Program-made: the position numbers and the translations under genes | The notes under the pieces: generated by a model | What the model saw: only the letters and a program-made list of their open reading frames with translations | Database searches by the model: none | What the model was told of the DNA's origin: nothing | Shown here: one piece after another, positions 11,108-22,102 of the stretch | Position numbering within the stretch: the stretch's first letter is position 1 | How the letters are laid out: each line of letters starts with the position of its first letter | Assembly (NCBI GenBank): GCA_963575745.1 | Contig: CAUYUJ010019093.1 | Location: 332,854-396,853, forward strand | DNA length: 64,000 nt | From: Prorocentrum cordatum | Lineage: Eukaryota > Sar > Dinophyceae > Prorocentrales > Prorocentraceae | Direction: 5' to 3'

Positions 11108-12046
11108 AGCCAGGATGGCTACGGAGGAGGATGGGGAGGGAGAAGAGGCGGGGCTGGACGCGCACGCTACTCCACTGAGCAGCCCGACACGGGCTGAGAT
11201 CGCGCTGGATACACGCGTGGAGGAACCTCTCCTGGGGCGCCGTCGTCTGAAGGCCGAGCACTGGAAAGACGCTGGACCACTGAAGCTCTCACCCGGACCA
11301 TCCGTCTCACGAGGGTCTCACGAGGGTGTCACGAGGGTGTCACGAGGGTCTCCTGATTCGTATTCTTATTCTTTTCTTTTTATAAGATTCTTCAGTATCC
11401 TTGTCCTATACGATTCTTATTACAACCCCTATTGAAAAAAAATGTTTTTCCCGGCCGTCGTAGGGGGTGGTCCATCCCAGGGCATCGCCCCCTCCGCACC
11501 GTGGCGTTATCTTAGCACCCGCACCGTCAAATTTATTCCGTCCTCCGTAGGCACGGCCGCTCTTATGGAGGAAGTTTCAGGCGGGAGCCTTGTCTGCGAG
11601 TGAACTGTGAGGAAGTCTCAGGCGGGAGCCCCTCCCCATGGGGCCCGCACTTCAGTTGGTAGTTAGTCCGAGGCGGGTCATCGGAGCACTGCAGCAGGCA
11701 TGGCACTTGAGCACTCCTGACGCCTGAATATGGCGGAAGTCTCAGGCGGGAGCCTTGTCTGTGAGTGAATTGTGAGGAAGTCATGATGAGGGTGACGGCG
11801 AAGAGGATTCGTATTCTTATTCTTTCCTGTTTATAATATTCTTCATTATCCTTGTCTCACCCGGACCATCCGTCTCACGAGGGTCTCGCGAAGGACACTG
11901 ACTCCTCCTCCGCGTCCTAACGAAGAGCCTTTGTGAAGAGAGGAACATATAATGAATGGTGGATGCTGAAAAGTTTGTGAGCTCAGCAATTCGGTTGAAA
12001 ACTGCACGATAAGCTGAAAACTGAATAGCGCCTCCAAGCGGACGCC
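11108..12046. repeat. Patchwork of duplicated short segments
   Basis: Two segments occur twice: one containing ATTCGTATTCTTATTCTTT (11356-11404 and 11807-11856) and one containing CACCCGGACCATCCGTCTC (11290-11325 and 11857-11892). AGGAAGTCTCAGGCGGGAGC recurs at about 11567, 11611 and 11729. A partial 280-bp element is at 11431-11545. Open frames here cross the repeats and show no coding character. Confidence 0.6.
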
Positions 12047-12382
12047 TCAACGCCGCGGCTTGTCTGGGAAACATTCTGAGCACAACTCCCGCCTCATCAC
12101 ATGCTTCGAGGCTGACTTCAGCCTAGGGCAATTGGCTGAAGCGTGAACCATCGTGCGCTCACCGGTCGTGTGGAAGAGAGCCTCGACGTGACGTCCAAAC
12201 TGATTCCTGAGCACTGCCCGTGGAGGATCGCTGACCGCCTCGTCCTTCTCCTCTGCCTGGACTTTCGAGGGGGGTGCTGACGACGCAACCCTGACCCGCG
12301 CGCGGCAGCGCCACCCTGCGACGAAGCCGAAGACGGCGCAGGAAGCTGACCAAATCACAAAGAAGCTGAGGATATCTTCCAT
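12047..12382 (-). CDS. 111-aa membrane/Cys-motif protein, SL-retroposed
   Basis: An intronless minus-strand ORF: ATG at 12382, stop at 12047. The N-terminus (MEDILSFFVIWSASCAVFGFV) is a likely membrane anchor. The C-terminus has the pattern TGERTMVHASANCPRL...RRELCSECFP, a His-Cys...Cys-x2-Cys arrangement like small zinc-binding motifs. I recall similar anchor-plus-HCCC layouts in dinoflagellate multicopy ORFs, but cannot name a family. Sixty-one bases upstream of the ATG lies an SL relic, so the locus looks like a reverse-transcribed, reinserted trans-spliced mRNA. It lies 5' of the AT-hook/protease gene on the same strand and could have been its first exon in an earlier form, but it has its own stop. 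Confidence 0.6.
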   Translation of the reverse strand: MEDILSFFVIWSASCAVFGFVAGWRCRARVRVASSAPPSKVQAEEKDEAVSDPPRAVLRNQFGRHVEALFHTTGERTMVHASANCPRLKSASKHVMRRELCSECFPDKPRR

Positions 12383-12443
12383 GAGCTGATCTCAACAGAG
12401 CTAATGCCAACAGGCTTGAACCAACCGGCTTGAGCCCAGCAAG

Positions 12444-12465
12444 CTTGAGCCAAAATGGTTACGGC
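12444..12465 (-). other. Relic spliced-leader sequence (21/22)
   Basis: Read on the minus strand this 22-mer matches the dinoflagellate SL exon (consensus D, CCGTAGCC, ATTTTGGCTCAAG) at all but one base (CCGTAACC instead of CCGTAGCC). Immediately 3' are shorter degenerate repeats of its end: GGGCTCAAG, then TTGGTTCAAG, then TTGGCATTAG, at about 12414-12440. No GT follows the leader, so it is a retroposition mark and not an SL RNA gene. Confidence 0.8.
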
Positions 12466-13284
12466 ACCGAACAGCGAGGGTCGAGCACTGGAAAGACGCG
12501 CGGCCACTGAAGCTGTCTGACTCCTCCGCATGCGTTTCCTCATTCTTTCAGGAGGGAGCCTTGTCTGGAATCCAAAGGCCTGAATATGGAGGAAGTCTCA
12601 GGCGGGAGCCTTGTCTGTGAGCGCGTCCTCCTCCGTGTCCTCCTCCTCCTCCTCCTCTTCCTTCTCCTCCTATTTCTCTTCCTCCAGCCCCGATTTTTCC
12701 AATTAGATTTCTATTGCAACCCCTTTTGGAAAAATTGATTTTTCGGCCGTCGTATGCGGTGGTCCATCCCAGGGTATCGCCCCCGCCCCGCACCGAGGCG
12801 TTATCTTAGCACCCGGCAAGACCAAAATAAATCCCCGAGCCAGAGTTTTAGTGGATCCGTGTAAATGGTTAACCACGGCACCGAACAGCGAGGGTCGAGC
12901 ACTGGAAAGACGCGTGGCCACTGAAGCTGTCTGACTCCTCCGCATGCGTTTCCTTATTCTTTTAGGAGGGAGCCTTGTCTGGAATCCTGAGGCCTGAATA
13001 TGGAGGAAGTCTCAGGCGGGAGCCTTGTCTGTGAGCGCGTCCTCCTCCGTGTCCTCCTCCTCCTCCTCTTCCTCCTCCTCCTCCTCCTCCTTCTCTTCCT
13101 CCAGCCCCGATTTTTCCAATGAGATTTGTATTGCAACCCCTTTTGGAAAAATTGTTTTTTTCGGCCGTCGTAGGAGGGGTGGCCCATCCCAGGGCATCGC
13201 CCCCGCCCCGCACCGAGGCGTTATCTTAGCACCCGGACGGACCCAAAATAAATCCCCGAGCCAGAGTATGAGTGGATCAATGTG
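12466..13284. repeat. Two 280-bp element copies and a duplicated flank
   Basis: Copies of the 280-bp element lie at 12547-12853 and 12965-13275. A flank containing ACCGAACAGCGAGGGTCGAG and CTCCTCCGCATGCGTTTCC occurs at 12466-12546 and 12874-12962, so the pair is a ~400-bp tandem duplication. Confidence 0.8.
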
Positions 13285-14140
13285 AAATTTAAGAAAAGCT
13301 CAGGAAAAGCAAAGACAAGCAAAAGAAAAGCTGAGAAAAGCTAAGGACAAGCTGAGAAAAGCTAAGGAGCAGCTAAGGAAAAAACTAAGAAAAGCTAAGA
13401 AAAGCTCATAAAAGCAAAGGAAAAGGTAAGGAAAAGCTGGTAAAAGCTAAAGAAAAGCTGAGAAAAGCTAAAGAAAAGCTGAGAAAAGCTAAGGAACATC
13501 TAAGGAAAAGCTTGGGAAAAGCTGATAAAAGCTGATACAAGCTAAGGAAAAGCTAAAGAAAAGCTGAGAAAAGCTAAAGAAAATGTAAGGAAAGCTAAGG
13601 AAAAGCTGAGAGCAGCGAAGGAAAGCTAAGGAAAAGCTGAGAAAAGCTAAGGAACAGCTAAGGAAAAACTGTGGAAAAGCTGATAAAAGCTGATAAAAGC
13701 TAAGGAAAAGCTACAGAAAAACTGAGAAAAGCTAAGGAAAAGCTGAGGAAAGCTAAAGAAAAGCTGAGAACAGCGAAGGAAAAGCAAAGGAAAAGCTAAA
13801 AAAAAATTGAGGAAAGCTGAGAAAAGCTCAGGAAAAGCAGAGAAAAGCTTTAGAAAAGCTGAGAAAAGCTAAGGAAAAGCTGAGAAAAGCTAAGGAACAG
13901 TTAAGAAAAGCTGAGGAAAAGCTGATAAAAGCAAAGGAAAGGTAAGGACAAACTGGGAAAAAGCTAAGGAAACGCTGAGAAAGGCTAAGGAAAAGTTGAG
14001 ACAAGCTAAGGATCAGCTAAGGAAAAGCTAAGAAAAGCTGAGGAAAAGCTGATAAAAGCTAAAGAAAAGCTGAGAAAAGCTAAGGAAAAGCTGCGAAAAG
14101 CTAAAGAAAAGCTGAGAAAAGCTCAGGAAAAGCTGAGATG
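13285..14140. repeat. A-tract minisatellite array 5
   Basis: About 850 bp of the 10/11-bp A-tract family, same orientation as the others. No ORF of interest. Confidence 0.95.
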
Positions 14141-14721
14141 TCCTGGGTTCGCGTCGGGGCCTGTCGCTCCTTGCGGAACAATAATTAGGCCCACCCCTTG
14201 TTCCGTCCACGCAAAAAAATGCACCCCAGCCCCTCCCCCCAGTCGCCCGCCCGAGCGCGGTTGCGGAATCGCGCGGCAGCGCCACTGAATGCGACGCAAC
14301 TCAATCATAGCTGACATAGCTGAGAAGGCGAGCTCTGAGAACAGCTGACGCAGTTGAGAAGGCGAGCTCTGAGAACAGCTGACATAGCTGAGAAGGCGAA
14401 CAATCGGTGCCTGGGTCGCTGACATGGCTGAGAAGGCGAGCGCTGAGAACAGCTGATGTCTCTCCTCGTTTGGATGTATTCTGGATGGGCTGGTGGGGAT
14501 CACGCAAAGCCTGAGAATTTGCTGAGATGTCCTAGGTGCGCGTCGGGGCCTTTCGCTCCTTGCGAAACAATAATTAGCCCCACCCCCCCCCGTTGCGTCC
14601 ACGCAAAAATTGCGCCCCAGCCCCTCCCCCAGGTCGCCCGCCCGAGCGCGGTGGCACCACTGAATGCGATGCACTGAAAGAGAGCAAGGCGATGTGTTTC
14701 TGAGCGACGCCTGCGCACGGC
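14141..14721. repeat. Duplicated spacer with GCTGAGAAGGCGAGC minisatellite
   Basis: A segment containing GCGTCGGGGCCT...CGCTCCTTGCG and CCCCAGCCCCTCCCCC occurs twice (14150-14300 and 14535-14660) and matches 4945-5060. Between the copies, 14305-14455 repeats a ~35-bp unit containing ACATAGCTGAGAAGGCGAG. Nothing gene-like seen. Confidence 0.7.
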
Positions 14722-14954
14722 GCCTGATCTCTTAAAGCGTCAGCGAGCGCTGACAGCCCTGGCGTCGACGTGACGCCCCGGCGCTGAAAGCCCTGGCGCT
14801 GAAGGGAGCGGTCTCGTTCAAAACGCGAGCACTGAAAGCCCCCTGAAAAAATTGGAGCCGCGCTGGAACTGAAGGCGGGGAGACAGGCTAACAGGCTAAC
14901 ACCATCTGCCTGACAGGCTAAGCTCGCCCTCCCCTCCCTGCCGCCCCCTTCCCC

Positions 14955-15840
14955 AAGGAAAAGCTGCGGAAAAGCTGAGAAAAGCTGAGAAAAGCTAAGG
15001 AAAAGCTGAGAAAAGCTCAGGAAAAGCTAAGGAACAGCTTAGGAAAGGCTAAGGAAAAGGTAAGGAAAAAATAAGAAAAAGTAGGGAAGAGCTGAACAAA
15101 GCTAAAGAAAAGCTGAGAAAAAGCTAAGGAAAAGCTGAGAAAAGCTAAGGAAAAGCTAAGAAAAGCTCAAGAAAAGCTAAGGAAAAGCTAAGGAAAAGCT
15201 AAGGAAAAGGTAGGGAAGAGCTGAATAAAGCTAAGGAAAAGCTGAGGACAGCTAAGGAAAAGCTGCGAAAAGCTAGGGAAAAGCTTAGAAAAGCTTAGGA
15301 AAAGCTGACAAAAGCTAAGGAAAAGCTAAGAAAAGCTTAGGAAAAGCTAAGAAAAGCTAAGGAAAAGCTAAGGAAAAGCTTAGAAAAATGTAGGGAAGAG
15401 CTGAATAAAGTTAAGGAAAAGCTGAGGACAGCTAAGGAAAAGCTGAGAAAAGCTGAGGAAAAGCTGAGAAAAGCTAAGGAAAAGCTGAGAAAAGCTAAGG
15501 AAAAGCTAAGAAAAGCTAAGGACAAGCTAAGAAAAGCTAAGGAAAAGCTGAGAAAAGGGAAAGCTAAGGAAAAGCTAAGGACAAGCTGAGAAAAGCTAAG
15601 GAAAAGCTGAGAAAAGCTCAGGAAAGTTTAGAAAAGGTAAAACAAAAACTAAGAAGCTAAAGAAAAGCTCAGGAAAAGCTGAGAAAAGCTTAGGAAAAGC
15701 TGAGAAAAGCTAAGGGGAAGCTAAGGAAAAGCTAAGGAAACGCTGAGAAAAGCTAAGGAAAAGCTGAGAAAAGCCAAGGAAAAGCTGAAAAAGAGCTGAG
15801 GAAAACTAAAGAAAGGCTCAGAATAGGAAAGGACAAGGAA
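14955..15840. repeat. A-tract array 6 (unit copy 1)
   Basis: Same 10/11-bp family, with GTAGGGAAGAGCTGAATAAA interruptions shared by all three unit copies. Confidence 0.95.
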
Positions 15841-15924
15841 TTGCACGGAGGAGGAGAGGGGGGGGGAGGAGAGGGCCCCCTACTCCGCAGTCCTGGCTCC
15901 CAGCCCTCAGTCCTGAGGAACGGC

Positions 15925-16595
15925 CTAATATAAGCCGTACAGGTCCACGATCTCCTGAGGCGTCAACTGACCCATGCGGTTATCCTTGCTCGCTGTCTCG
16001 TCGCACTGCTGACCGTGAAGATGCTGACCCCACTGATTGCGGAAGTCCGCCTTCAACGTCGTGATCTTCGCGCCGTCTGAGGCCTCACCGGACTCAGTCA
16101 TTGCTTTGTTGACGATGATGCTGAGGAGCGCCGCTGAAGGCACGGTGTGAGTGCGCTGGTAGAGGTTGCGCGAGTAGCGGCTGAGTTGCTGAAAGGCTTG
16201 ACGACTGCCGTACGCCGCATCCTGATTCAAGTCCCACTCGACAATTGCCGAGATGACCTGACTGGCAAGCATTCGAATGGGCTGAATTCCAAGCCATGAG
16301 GCGCCGTTCGATGAACGCGCAGCGCTTGGATACACCATTCGGACGAAGTAGTTACATGCCGTCGAGTTCTCTGCACAACCACGCTGAATCTTCCACAAGT
16401 TGGCGCCGAGGACGAAAGAGGACTGCCAGACCGAAGCAGCTGACCACCAGCTGCTCGCTGACCTGAGCTACGGAGATGGAAGATGAAGGAGAACGAGGGA
16501 GGAGGAGGAGGAGGAGTGGACCAGCGGGGCCGCGGCGACCGCGGCGGTCCGCGGCCGAGGGCGGAGGGCGCTGACGATGCCCTGCACATCTGCAT
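15925..16595 (-). pseudogene. Broken copy of the ~200-aa membrane protein
   Basis: The 3' half (16262-15925) is open and nearly identical to the intact genes at 20402 and 24411, ending LTPQEIVDLYGLY. The 5' half has several single-base gaps and insertions, including one right after the start codon (Met-Gln-Met then frameshift), and near 16300-16440. It is either a pseudogene or an unpolished stretch of assembly, because the same kind of noise appears in unit copy 2 elsewhere. Confidence 0.7.
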
Positions 16596-16729
16596 CTGAC
16601 GGCTGCAGCTGAAGTTGAAGACTGAAGGGAAAAAGCTGGAGGAAGCCTTGAAGGTGCGCGCTGGAACTGGAAGCCTGAGGTAAACCGTCGCTGGCGTCGC
16701 GGTCGCGTCCGCCGTCGCGCAGCGTTCGG

Positions 16730-16773
16730 CCGCGCCGCCGTCGCCGTCGCCGTCCCCGTCCCCGTCGCCCTCG

Positions 16774-16820
<47 letters not shown>

Positions 16821-16895
16821 CTCGTCCTTGTCCTCGTCCTCGTCCTCGCCCTCGTCCTCGTCCTCGTGCTCGTCCTCGCCCTCGTTCTCGTCCTC
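16730..16895. repeat. (GTC)n/(CTCGTC)n microsatellite
   Basis: GTC and CTCGTC triplet runs, repeated in the other two units at about 20495-20710 and 24504-24710 with different lengths. Asp/Glu- and Thr/Arg-rich open frames across it are by-products. Confidence 0.9.
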
Positions 16896-17699
16896 AGTGT
16901 GTGTGTGTACCGCAGCGAGAGACCACCCCTTTGTGCACCCCCTATGGTGTCGAGAAAGTGCCACGCCTGCTATGCTTGGACGACTGGGACGTATAGAGAC
17001 CGCGGTGAGAGACCACCTCCTACGCACCCCCTATGGTGTTGAGACAGTGCCACGCGAGGGGGGGAGGAGGGAGGAGGCGGGGGGAGGAGGGAGGAGAGAC
17101 AGGAGGAGGGAATGGTTTCATGTGGTCCTGAGGGATTGGAAGCGAGAAAGAAGCCCCCCCCCCTGCGAGACCCGTCGGGAACCACTTTGAAACTTGTGGG
17201 ACCTGCGAGACCTGCGGGACTCCGTGGGACCCGTGCGATCTGGTGTACCCCCTCCTGGTGCCAGGATAACGCTTCCGGGTGCCGGGTGCGTTATCCTTTC
17301 GCCGGAAGGGGGGGGGGGGGGGGTTCCTTAATCGCTTACTGGGGTTACCTGGATGGCCTAGATGGAGTGAGTAACTTCGGCGGTTCGCTGCTGCAGCGCC
17401 GTGGTGCTAGCGATGGGGGCCGCGTCGCGCGCGCGCGCTGTCTGTCGCGCTGCAGCCGCGAGGCGACGCAAGAGGGGTACCGGTCGCTGCGCCCCTGTTC
17501 GGCCAAGGTTGAGTCCGTCGCGGGTTGCGGGCGGTCCGCCGTTCACCGAACGCCCGCGGGAGAGGGCGCGACCCGGCGGTCGGATGGAGAGGCGGCAGGG
17601 GCCAGGTCCTGGTCAACATCCGCCGCGTGAGTCAAGCCGTCGGAATCTACGCTGGCGCCAGGCTGTTCTTTCGTCGTCCCGGTCGCGCCCGTGACTAGC

Positions 17700-18420
17700 T
17701 GGGCCCCCTCGCGGATAAGCGTCGCTTGCATCGTCCTTCAAGGGCGCTCCGAGTCCGAGTGGACTCTGGCTGTCGCCTTGGAAATCGTCGAGTGGGGCGC
17801 TCCAGAGATCGAGATCGCCGAAGAAGTCACGCCCTGGTGGGCCACGCGGCCGAACGGCGTCACCCAGGGAGCCTGGCGGCGCGTATCTTCCTTGCCCTTT
17901 GGCACGCGGCTGGGCTTGTTGCTGCTGAGGTCGGACCGCGAGAGGCCCGCGCGCTGGTCTGGGAGGGGCAGGGCACGGCGGCGCCGATCTTCGATAGGGA
18001 TGGAGGCGTTGTGCGAAAGGGCCACAAACATGTCACACATTAGCAGCAACGATGCGCCCTGGCTGCAGAGGGTGCTGACGTGCTCTGCCAGTTGCGAGCT
18101 CACCAGCAGGTTGGTTCAAAGCCGCAGCGATAGGTGCGACGCGGCGTGCGCCTTGCCCGCAAACGCGGTTTCGACTTCTTGGGGCCTTGGTCCAGTTTGG
18201 CCAGGAGCACGTGGTGAATCCCTCGGTCCAAGTCAGCCTGGGCCCCCGTGACTCGAGGTGGCTCACCGCTGGGAAGGTCTTCGGGCCCGTCGACAAGGTC
18301 GCGGTCGACGAAAATTTGGACGAGCCGCTCAGCGGCATCCACATGGTGGAGCAGGACGAAAGCATCCGCCCTGTGCGCGGACAGGGCCAGCCGTGGACTC
18401 GAGCTGCATGACCTGGACTG
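17700..18420 (-). CDS. Possible minus-strand exons, tandem unit copy 1
   Basis: Two minus-strand stretches read like protein: about 18100-18410 (HVDAAERLVQIFVDRDLVDG followed by a basic tail) and 17738-18103 (SQLAEHVSTLCSQGASLLLM onward). They recur at 22103-22413 and 25551-26413. Splice sites were not resolved, and plus-strand frames of similar length exist in the same GC-rich DNA, so I treat this as a candidate only. The block 16900-17700 holds a duplicated GAGAGACCACC...CCCCTATGGTGT motif and a G-run and shows no gene. Confidence 0.25.
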
Positions 18421-18744
18421 CGACGCAGCCCGCAGAAGGCTCCACGCCCCGCCCCGGCGAGGAACGGGCGGTGCCGGCCCGGCGCCGGCACCGCCCGCCC
18501 ATCCGGGCCCCAGCCTGATCTCTTAAAGCGTCAGCGAGCGCTGACAGCCCTGGCGTCGACGTGACGCCCCGGCGCTGAAAGCCCTGGCGCTGAAGGGAGC
18601 GGTCTCGTTCAAAACGCGAGCACTGAAAGCCCCCTGAAAAAATTGGAGCCGCGCTGGAACTGAAGGCGGGGAGACAGGCTAACAGGCTAACACCATCTGC
18701 CTGACAGGCTAAGCTCGCCCTCCCCTCCCTGCCGTCCCCTTCCC

Positions 18745-19665
18745 CAAGGAAAAGCTGCGGAAAAGCTGAGAAAAGCTGAGAAAAGCTAAGGAAAAGCTGA
18801 GAAAAGCTCAGGAAAAGCTAAGGAAAAGCTTAGGAAAGGCTAAGGAAAAGGTAAGGAAAAAATAAGAAAAAGTAGGGAAGAGCTGAACAAAGCTAAGGAA
18901 AAGCTGAGAAAAAAGCTGAGGAAAAGCTGAGAAAAGCTAAGGAAAAGCTAAGAAAAGCTTAGGAAAAGCTAAGGAAAAGCGAAGGAAAAGCTAAGGAAAA
19001 GGTAGGGAAGAGCTGAATAAAGCTAAGGAAAAGCTGAGGACAGCTAAGGAAAAGCTGAGAAAAGCTGGGGAAAAGCTGAGAAAAGCTTAGGAAAAGCTGA
19101 CAAAAGCTAAGGAAAAGCTGAGAAAAGCTAAGGAAAAGCTAAGAAAAGCTAAGGAAAAGCTAAGGAAAAGCTAAGGAAAAGCTTAGAAAAAGGTAGGGAA
19201 GAGCTGAATAAAGCTCAGGAAAAACTGATGACAGCTAAGGAAAAGCTGAGAAAAGCTGAGGAAAAGCTGAGAAAAGCTCAGGAAAAGCTGAGAAAAGCTA
19301 AGGAAAAGCTAAGAAAAGCTAAGGAAAAGCTAAGAAAAGCTAAGGAAAAGTTTTTTTTTAGTTTTTTGTTTGAAAAAAAAAGAAGGAAAGCTAAGGAAAA
19401 GCTAAGGACAAGCTGAGAAAAGCTAAGGAAAAGCTGAGAAAAGCTCAGGAAAGTTTAGAAAAGGTAAAGAAAAAACTGAGAAAAGCTAAAGAAAAGCTCA
19501 GGAAAAGCTCAGAAAAGCTTAGGAAAAGCTGAGAAAAGCTAAGGGGAAGCTAAGGAAAGGCTACGGAAACGCTGAGAAAAGCTAAGGAAAAGCTAAGAAA
19601 AGCCAAGGAAAAGCTGAACAAGAGCTGAGGAAAACTAAAGAAAGGCTCAGAATAGGAAAGGACAA
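18745..19665. repeat. A-tract array 7 (unit copy 2)
   Basis: Same family. Contains a T9...A9 interruption near 19350-19382 that copy 1 lacks and copy 3 shares. The plus frame 19228-19416 reads as a perfect heptad (KLRKAKE) because two steps equal 21 bp. Confidence 0.95.
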
Positions 19666-19753
19666 GGAATTGCACGGAGGAGGAGAGGGGGGGGGAGGAG
19701 AGGGCTCCCTACTCCGCAGTCCTGGCTCCCAGCCCTCAGTCCTGAGGAACGGC

Positions 19754-20402
19754 CTAATAAAAGCCGTACAGGTCCACGATCTCCTGAGGCGTCAACTGAC
19801 CCATGCGGTTATCCTTGCTCGCTGTCTCGTCGTACTGCTGACCGTGAAGATGCTGACCCCACTGATTGCGGAAGTCCGCCTTCAACGTCGTGATCTTCGC
19901 GCCGTCTGAGGCCTCGCCGGACTCAGTCATTGCTTTGTTGACGATGATGCTGAGGAGCGCCGCTGAAGGCACGGTGTGAGTGCGCTGGTAGAGGTTGCGC
20001 GAGTAGCGGCTGAGTTGCTGAAAGGCTTGACGACTGCCGTACGCCGCATCCCGATTCAAGTCCCACTCGACAATTGCCGAGATGACCTGACGGCAGCATT
20101 CGAATGGGCTGAATTCCAAGCCCATGAGGCGCCGCTCGATGAACGCGCAGCGCTGAGATACCCCATCGACGATGTAGCCGTCGAGGTTCTCTGAAACCAC
20201 GCTGATCTTCCACAAGATGGCGCCGAGGACGAAGAGGACTGCCAGACCGAGCACGCTGACCACCAGCTGCTCGCTGACCTGAGCTACGGAGATGGAAGAG
20301 AACGAGGAGGAGGAGGAGGAGGAGGTGGACCAGCGGGGCCGCGGCGACCGCGGCGACCGCGGCGACGGCGAGGGCGCTGACGAAGCCCTGCACCATCTGC
20401 AT
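19754..20402 (-). CDS. 198-aa two-exon membrane protein, tandem copy 2
   Basis: Exons 20402-20331 and 20278-19754 (minus) join across a 52-nt GT-AG intron (20279-20330) with GTC at both ends. The join is phase 0 and gives 198 aa. The first 24 residues (MQMVQGFVSALAVAAVAAVA...) are a hydrophobic Ala/Val signal or anchor. After the junction (PL/VSEQ) comes a clear membrane helix, LVVSVLGLAVLFVLGAILW. The rest is soluble and conserved between copies (FECCRQVISAIVEWDLN, RQAFQQLSRYSRNLYQRT, LTPQEIVDLYGFY). I do not recognise the family. The near-identical copy at 24411 and the array just 3' suggest recent unit duplication. Function unknown. Confidence 0.55.
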
Positions 20403-20584
20403 CTGACGGCTGCAGGCTGAAGTCTGAAGCCTGAAGCCGGAAGCCTGGAGGAAGCCTGAAGGCTGCAGCCTGAAGCCTGAAGCCTGAGCCGAAGGTGCTG
20501 CGTCGCCGTCGCCGTCGCCGTCGCCGCAGCCGTCGCCGCCGCCGCCGTCGCCGTCGCCGCCCCCGTCCCCGTCGCCCTCGCCGT

Positions 20585-20633
<49 letters not shown>

Positions 20634-21534
20634 CTCGTCCTTGTCCTCGTCCTCGTCCTCGCCCTCGTCCTCGTCCTCGTGCTCGTCCTCGCCCTCGTTC
20701 TCGTCCTCAGTGCGTGTGTACCGCAGCGAGAGACCACCCCTTTGTGCACCCCCTATGGTGTCGAGAAAGTGCCACGCCTGCTATGCTTGGACGACTGGGA
20801 CGTATAGAGACCGCGGTGAGAGACCACCTCCTACGCACCCCCTATGGTGTTGAGACAGTGCCACGCGAGGGGGGGAGGAGGGAGGAGGTGGGGGGAGGAG
20901 GGAGGAGAGACAGGAGGAGGGAATGGTTTCATGTGGTCCTGAGGGATTGGAAGCGATTAAGAAGCCCCCCCCCCTGCGAGACCCGTCGGGAACCACTTTG
21001 AAACTCTTGTGGGACCTGCGAGACCTGCGGGACTCCGTGGGACCCGTGCGATCTGGTGTACCCCCTCCTGGTGCCAGGATAACGCTTCCGGGTGCCGGGT
21101 GCGTTATCCTTTCGCCGGAAGGGGGGGGGGGGGGGGGTTCCATAATCGCTTACTGGGGTTACCTGGATGGCCTAGATGGAGTTAGTAACTTCGGCGGTTC
21201 GCGTTGCTGCAAGCCCCGGGGGGCCCGTGGTGCTCTCGAGGGTGCCGCGTCGCGCGCGCCAGCCTGTCCTGTCGCGCTGGCAGCCGCTAGAGGCGACGCA
21301 AGAGGGGTACCGGTCGCTGCGCCCCTGTTCGGCCAAGGTTGGAAGTCCCGTCGCGGGTTGCGGCGGTCCGCCTTCACCACACTCCCCGCGGGAGATTGCG
21401 CGACCCGGCGGCGATAGAGGCGGCAGGGGCCAGGTCCTGGTCAACATCCGCCGCGTGAGTCAAGCCGTCCGAAATCTACACGCTGGCGCCAGGCTTGTTC
21501 TTCTTCGTCGTCCCGGTCAGGCGCCCATTGACTA

Positions 21535-21698
21535 AAAAAAAAAAAAAAAAACAAAAACTAAAGACAAAAATAAAAAAAAAAAAAAAAATAATAAATAAAC
21601 CATAAATAAAAAATATAAAAAAAAAAAAAAAAAAAAAAAAAGAATAAAAAAAAAAACTAAAACAAAAAAAGAAAAAAGGAAAAGAATAAAAAAAAAAT
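21535..21698. other. A-rich insertion unique to unit copy 2
   Basis: About 160 bases of A with scattered T, C and G replace the short GACTAGCTGGGCC segment of copies 1 and 3. The surrounding 850 bases are unusually gappy. It may be a real A-rich insertion or an assembly fault. Confidence 0.7.
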
Positions 21699-22102
21699 CA
21701 GAGGAGCCCTGGGCCACCCGCGCGGATAAGCGTCTCTTGCATCGTCCTTCCAAGGGCGCTCCGAGTCGAGTGGGACTCTGGCTGTCGCCTTGGAAATCGT
21801 CGAATTGGGGCGCTCCGAGAGATCGAGATCGCCGAAGAAGTCACGCCCTGGTGGGCCACGCGCGAACGGCGTCCACCCAGGGAGCCTGGCGGCGCGGTAT
21901 CTTCCTTCCCTTTTGGCACGCGGTCGGCTTGTTGCTGCTGAGGTCGGACCGCGAGAGGCCCGCGCGCTGGTCTGGGAGGGGCAGGCACGCCGGCGGCGCC
22001 GATCTTCGATAGGGATGGGGCGTTGTGCAAAGGGCCACAAACATGTCCCCAACGATGCGCCCTGGCTGCAGAGGGTGCTGACGTGCTCTGCCAGTTGCGA
22101 GC

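Larger units (their letters stand above)
14722..18513. repeat. 3.8-kb tandem unit, copy 1
   Basis: It starts at CCTGATCTCTTAAAGCG and ends where the same string recurs at 18514 (3792 bp). Order inside: GC-rich leader, A-tract array (14955-15840), minus-strand membrane-protein gene (broken here), (TCG)n run (16770-16890), GC-rich block. Most of it is near-identical to copies 2 and 3. The stretch 16250-16720 differs by many one-base gaps. Confidence 0.9.

Noticed and set aside
21535-21698. Poly(A) tail of a retroposed mRNA
   Set aside because: No coding remnant precedes it, no flanking duplication was seen, and the surrounding sequence shows indel noise.
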